Source: an uncultured Bacteroidales bacterium (GTDB lineage: Bacteria > Bacteroidota > Bacteroidia > Bacteroidales > P3). Taken from it: a stretch of 64,000 bases of DNA. Shown here piece after piece: positions 61,133 to 64,000 of the stretch (positions are counted from its first letter, which is position 1; each line of letters opens with the position of its first letter). The stretch spans positions 1 through 64,000 of the forward strand of contig ONJY01000005.1 of the NCBI GenBank assembly GCA_900318275.1, in the 5' to 3' direction. The position numbers and the translations under genes were made by a program. The notes under the pieces are model-generated. The model was not told the DNA's origin. It ran no database searches and was given only the letters and a program-made list of their open reading frames with translations.

Positions 61133-61792
61133 TTATGCATTCATCGGCTTGAGGTCGGGGCTCACGATAAGGGTGGCCTCGGTGGCAGCCTGAATCTGCT
61201 CGACGGTGAACTCGGGGTTGATCTCTGTCAGGACGATGCCCTTGGGGGTTATCTCCATGACACCCATCTCGGTGATAATCATGTTCACCTGACCCTTGGC
61301 GGTGAGCGGCAGGGTGCACTTCTTCAGAATCTTGGGGTTGCCTTTGGCTGTGTGCTCCATAGCGAGGATAACCTTCTTGGCACCAACCAGGAGGTCCATG
61401 GCGCCGCCCATGCCGGGGGTTTTCTTGCCGGGGATCATCCAGTTGGCCAAGTCGCCTTCCTCGTCCACCTGCATGGCGCCGAGGACGCTGACATCAACAT
61501 GTCCACCACGGATGATGCCGAAGGAAGTGGCGCTGTCAAAGGTGCAGGCACCCTTGACGGGGGTCACGAAGCCACCGCCGGCGTTGATGAACCACGGGTC
61601 TTCCTTACCTTCTTCGGGGGTGGGGCCCATGCCAATCATACCGTTCTCACTCTGCAGGATGACGTGTACGCCATCGGGCAGGAAGTTAGGAATCAGGGTC
61701 GGCAGACCGATACCAAGGTTGACGACATCGCCGTCGTGCAGCTCCTGGGCAGCGCGTTTGGCGATAAAGGGTTTAATCTGTTCTTTTTCCAT
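61133..61792 (-). CDS. atoA: Acetoacetate/butyrate CoA-transferase subunit B
   Basis: 219 residues. The catalytic Glu49 is in LQSENGMIGMGP. NLGIGLPTLIPNFLP and GGHVDVSVLGAMQVDEEGDLANW are hallmarks of the beta subunit of 3-oxoacid CoA-transferases. In lysine fermentation it moves CoA between acetoacetate and butyryl- or acetyl-CoA. The alpha subunit is not in the window; it may lie upstream of kamD. It follows kamE by 23 bases. Confidence 0.88.
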   Translation of the reverse strand: MEKEQIKPFIAKRAAQELHDGDVVNLGIGLPTLIPNFLPDGVHVILQSENGMIGMGPTPEEGKEDPWFINAGGGFVTPVKGACTFDSATSFGIIRGGHVDVSVLGAMQVDEEGDLANWMIPGKKTPGMGGAMDLLVGAKKVILAMEHTAKGNPKILKKCTLPLTAKGQVNMIITEMGVMEITPKGIVLTEINPEFTVEQIQAATEATLIVSPDLKPMNA

Positions 61793-61815
61793 TGTTATAG
61801 TTTTTTAGTTTTTGT

Positions 61816-62604
61816 TTACTTCCATCCTCTGGCCACCATCTCCTGGGCTATGTACGAGGCCTCGTCGTCGGCATAGGTGTTGGGACCAAAGCCGGCGTCG
61901 TAGCCGAGCTCCTTGGCCAGCTCGTGGCTGATACGAGGACCGCCGCATATAAGTATCACCTTGTCGCGTAGTCCTTCGGCCTCAAGCATCTCTACGAGCT
62001 CAGTGAGGTTCTTGATGTGTACGTCTTTCTGGGTGACCGTCTGACTCACGATGAGAGCGTCAGCGTGAAGCTCAATGCCTTTGGCAATGAACTCCTCGTT
62101 GGGCACCTGGCTGCCGAGGTTGTAGGCGTCAATCATGTCGTAGCGCTCTAGGCCGTAGTGGCCGGCGTACCCTTTCATGTTCATGATGGCGTCAATACCC
62201 ACGGTGTGGGCGTCAGTACCCGTCGAGGCACCGACGATGACAATCTTGCGGCCAATATGTTCTCGGATATACTCGTCGCATTCGTGCATGTCCATTGTGG
62301 TACTCTCCACCTTGGGCACATGGATGCTGGTGTAGTCCACCGTGTGTGTCAGCGAGCCGTAGCAGTTCATGAAGCAGAAACCTTCAGTCAGTTCCTTCTG
62401 GTAGACTACCAGGGGGTTCTCGAAGCCCATCTTCTTCAGCAGCTGCTTGGCAGCCTCTTCGGCCTCGGCGCCGGCAGGCACCGGCAGGGTGAAGCTCAGC
62501 TGCACCTTTCCGTCGTTCATCGTGTCGCCGTAGGGCTTTATCTTGGTGAGGTCAAGGGTTTTGTCGTAATCCTTTGCCTCCATCGAATACAATCCTTCGC
62601 TCAT
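61816..62604 (-). CDS. kamE: Lysine 5,6-aminomutase beta subunit
   Basis: 262 residues. Cobalamin-binding Rossmann domain with the base-off motif Asp131-x-His133-x-x-Gly136 (GTDAHTVG) and Lys144 (NMKGYAGHYG), the residue that holds pyridoxal phosphate in the characterised enzyme. Together with KamD it moves the terminal amino group of beta-lysine or D-lysine to the neighbouring carbon, step two of lysine fermentation. Separated from kamD by a single base. Confidence 0.93.
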   Translation of the reverse strand: MSEGLYSMEAKDYDKTLDLTKIKPYGDTMNDGKVQLSFTLPVPAGAEAEEAAKQLLKKMGFENPLVVYQKELTEGFCFMNCYGSLTHTVDYTSIHVPKVESTTMDMHECDEYIREHIGRKIVIVGASTGTDAHTVGIDAIMNMKGYAGHYGLERYDMIDAYNLGSQVPNEEFIAKGIELHADALIVSQTVTQKDVHIKNLTELVEMLEAEGLRDKVILICGGPRISHELAKELGYDAGFGPNTYADDEASYIAQEMVARGWK

Positions 62605-62605
62605 A

Positions 62606-64000
62606 TTATTTCTTTCCTTTCATTAATTCAACAAACGGGTTAAAATAGTGCTCGCCCTTGAGGGTCACACCGTCAAGTCCCTTGCCGCCGTTCTTCGGAC
62701 GCTTCACGTTGGCGAAGATTCCCTTCTCAAGTGCGGTGAAGAGTCCTTCGCTCTCCATGGCTTCAAGCAACTTGGTGGCGTCGTGCAACACTTTCTGGGC
62801 ACGGCTTTTGATGATACCGCCGTCCTTGAACTCCACCTCTTCGCCGATATCCTTCATGTTGTTGAAGATATACTTGGCGTTCTCGATACTCAGGTAACGG
62901 TCGCTCATGAAGGGGGTGTGGATGGCCTCCGTGGGCATACCTAGCAGCTGCAGTCCCTGGTGGGTCCACTGGCCGATGACGTTGAACAGAGCGTCCTGTA
63001 TGTGGCCACGGAAGATGTTGCCGGTCATGAACTTGGTGGGAGGCATGTACTTCAGCGGTGCGTTGGGGAATATCTCGCGCAGCATCTGAGCTTGTGCCAA
63101 CTCGTAGAGGAAGCCGTTCTCAAGCATGGGGTCCATCTCAAAGGCGTGGCCGAGACCTTGCTGTTCGCTGGGCAGACCGGCCATGAAGGCCAGCTGTTCG
63201 TTGATGAAGTCTGATGCCAGTACGGTGTGGGCCTCTTCGTATGCGTCGGCGGTGGTGAGGTAGTTATCCTCGCCAGTGTTGATGATGACACCTGCGAAAC
63301 CATTGATGATGCGGCTGAAATACTGGTCAATCAGCGTACGCTGCATGTTGATGTCGCGGAACAGGATGCCGTAGAGTGCATCGTTGAGCATCACGTCGAG
63401 GCCTTCGAGGGCGCCCATGGCAGCAATCTCCGGCATGCATAGGCCCGAGCAGTAGTTGCAGAGGCGTATGTAGCGGCCCACTTCCTCGCCGACCTCGTCA
63501 AGCGCTTTGCGCATGATGCGGAAGTTCTCCTGCGTGGCGAAGGTGCCGCCGAAGCCTTCTGTCGTAGCGCCATAAGGCACGTAGTCAAGCAGTGACTGGC
63601 CTGTGGTACGGATGACGGCGATGATGTCGGCACCCTGGCGGGCACCGGCCTGGGCCTGCACCACATCCTCGTAGATGTTGCCGGTGGCGACGATGATGTA
63701 CAGATAGGGCTTGCTGCCCTCGCCGATGGTCTCTATGTATTTCTCGCGGCGCAGACGGTTGCCTCGCACTTTCTCAATGGTCTTGTTGATGACGGGCTCC
63801 AAGGCCTTGTCGATCTCGGCTTTCGTGTGCACAGGCATCTGGGTGATGTCGAGCTTGCCTTCGCTGATGGCCTCGGCAATCTCCTGCGGGTTCTTGCCGG
63901 TCTCCACCATGGCGTTGCCCATATAGAACATCACACCCTGGCCGAGCACGCCTTTGCTCTTCAGTTCTTCCACCACCACGTTGGGCATGGGCACATCGTT
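62606..64000 (-). CDS. kamD: Lysine 5,6-aminomutase alpha subunit, N-terminus outside window
   Basis: C-terminal 464 codons; the frame is open to the window edge (Asn-Asp-Val-Pro before the first Met), and the family is about 510-520 residues, so roughly 50 residues are missing. PLP-binding TIM barrel with IIVATGNIYEDVVQAQAGARQGADIIAVIRTTGQS, a PYGATTEGFGGTFATQENFRIMRKALDE stretch and YMPPTKFMTGNIFRGH. The CxxCSGLCMPE region lies near the middle. Works with KamE. It heads a leftward run within the window. Confidence 0.93.
   Translation of the reverse strand, partial: NDVPMPNVVVEELKSKGVLGQGVMFYMGNAMVETGKNPQEIAEAISEGKLDITQMPVHTKAEIDKALEPVINKTIEKVRGNRLRREKYIETIGEGSKPYLYIIVATGNIYEDVVQAQAGARQGADIIAVIRTTGQSLLDYVPYGATTEGFGGTFATQENFRIMRKALDEVGEEVGRYIRLCNYCSGLCMPEIAAMGALEGLDVMLNDALYGILFRDINMQRTLIDQYFSRIINGFAGVIINTGEDNYLTTADAYEEAHTVLASDFINEQLAFMAGLPSEQQGLGHAFEMDPMLENGFLYELAQAQMLREIFPNAPLKYMPPTKFMTGNIFRGHIQDALFNVIGQWTHQGLQLLGMPTEAIHTPFMSDRYLSIENAKYIFNNMKDIGEEVEFKDGGIIKSRAQKVLHDATKLLEAMESEGLFTALEKGIFANVKRPKNGGKGLDGVTLKGEHYFNPFVELMKGKK

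Overview
The window reads as chromosomal DNA of a Bacteroidales bacterium. The support is: promoters of the Bacteroidota type (TAnnTTTG about 20 bases after TTTG); two secreted proteins ending in type IX secretion (T9SS) sorting domains; a tyrosine ammonia-lyase closely resembling the Flavobacterium johnsoniae enzyme; a long SecA; a DUF4249-like lipoprotein; and genes of lysine fermentation (kamD, kamE, kce, a CoA-transferase subunit). Genus cannot be fixed from sequence alone.

Layout. 1-7.2 kb: end of a sodium/solute symporter gene, a short RNase Z, and a giant T9SS-exported protein built of jelly-roll and fibronectin-type modules. 7.49-13.97 kb: a tRNA-Ser(CGA) gene carrying a 6.4-kb integrated element bounded by a 16-bp direct repeat of the tRNA 3' end. 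It holds a tyrosine integrase, serine recombinase, XRE repressor, primase-like replication protein, a 55-codon NUMOD3-type gene, a zinc-ribbon/dispanin gene pair and a structured non-coding segment. The original tRNA terminator now lies beyond the element.

14.0-36.5 kb: one long leftward gene cluster of 22 genes, apparently an aryl polyene/flexirubin-type pigment pathway. It starts with tyrosine ammonia-lyase (p-coumarate head group) and continues with ketoreductase, three ketosynthase genes (one fused to a cysteine-less ketosynthase-like half), two acyl carrier proteins, two dehydratases, thioesterase, LpxL-type and PlsC-type acyltransferases, an aryl/acyl ligase, methyltransferase, FAD oxidoreductase, radical SAM enzyme, glycosyltransferase, LolA-like carrier, small multidrug-resistance-like membrane protein and an RND exporter fused to a PlsC domain.

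36.5-51.9 kb: secA, a lipoprotein, a PepSY-like protein, a TrmH methyltransferase, four glycosyltransferase-type genes (one only a half-domain), a T9SS-exported peptidylarginine-deiminase-like protein behind the lysine-fermentation gene kce, an unknown exported protein and panB. 52.0-64.0 kb: two paralogous outer-membrane proteins behind the trigger factor gene, then a leftward run kamD-kamE-CoA-transferase B-beta-barrel-GH2-like protein-lipoprotein. The GH2-like protein lacks both catalytic glutamates.

The most unusual non-genic signal is a family of GGCCGAAG/GGTCGAAGG palindromic elements. Four copies are intergenic. One sits in frame inside the RND exporter gene and is translated into a cytoplasmic loop.
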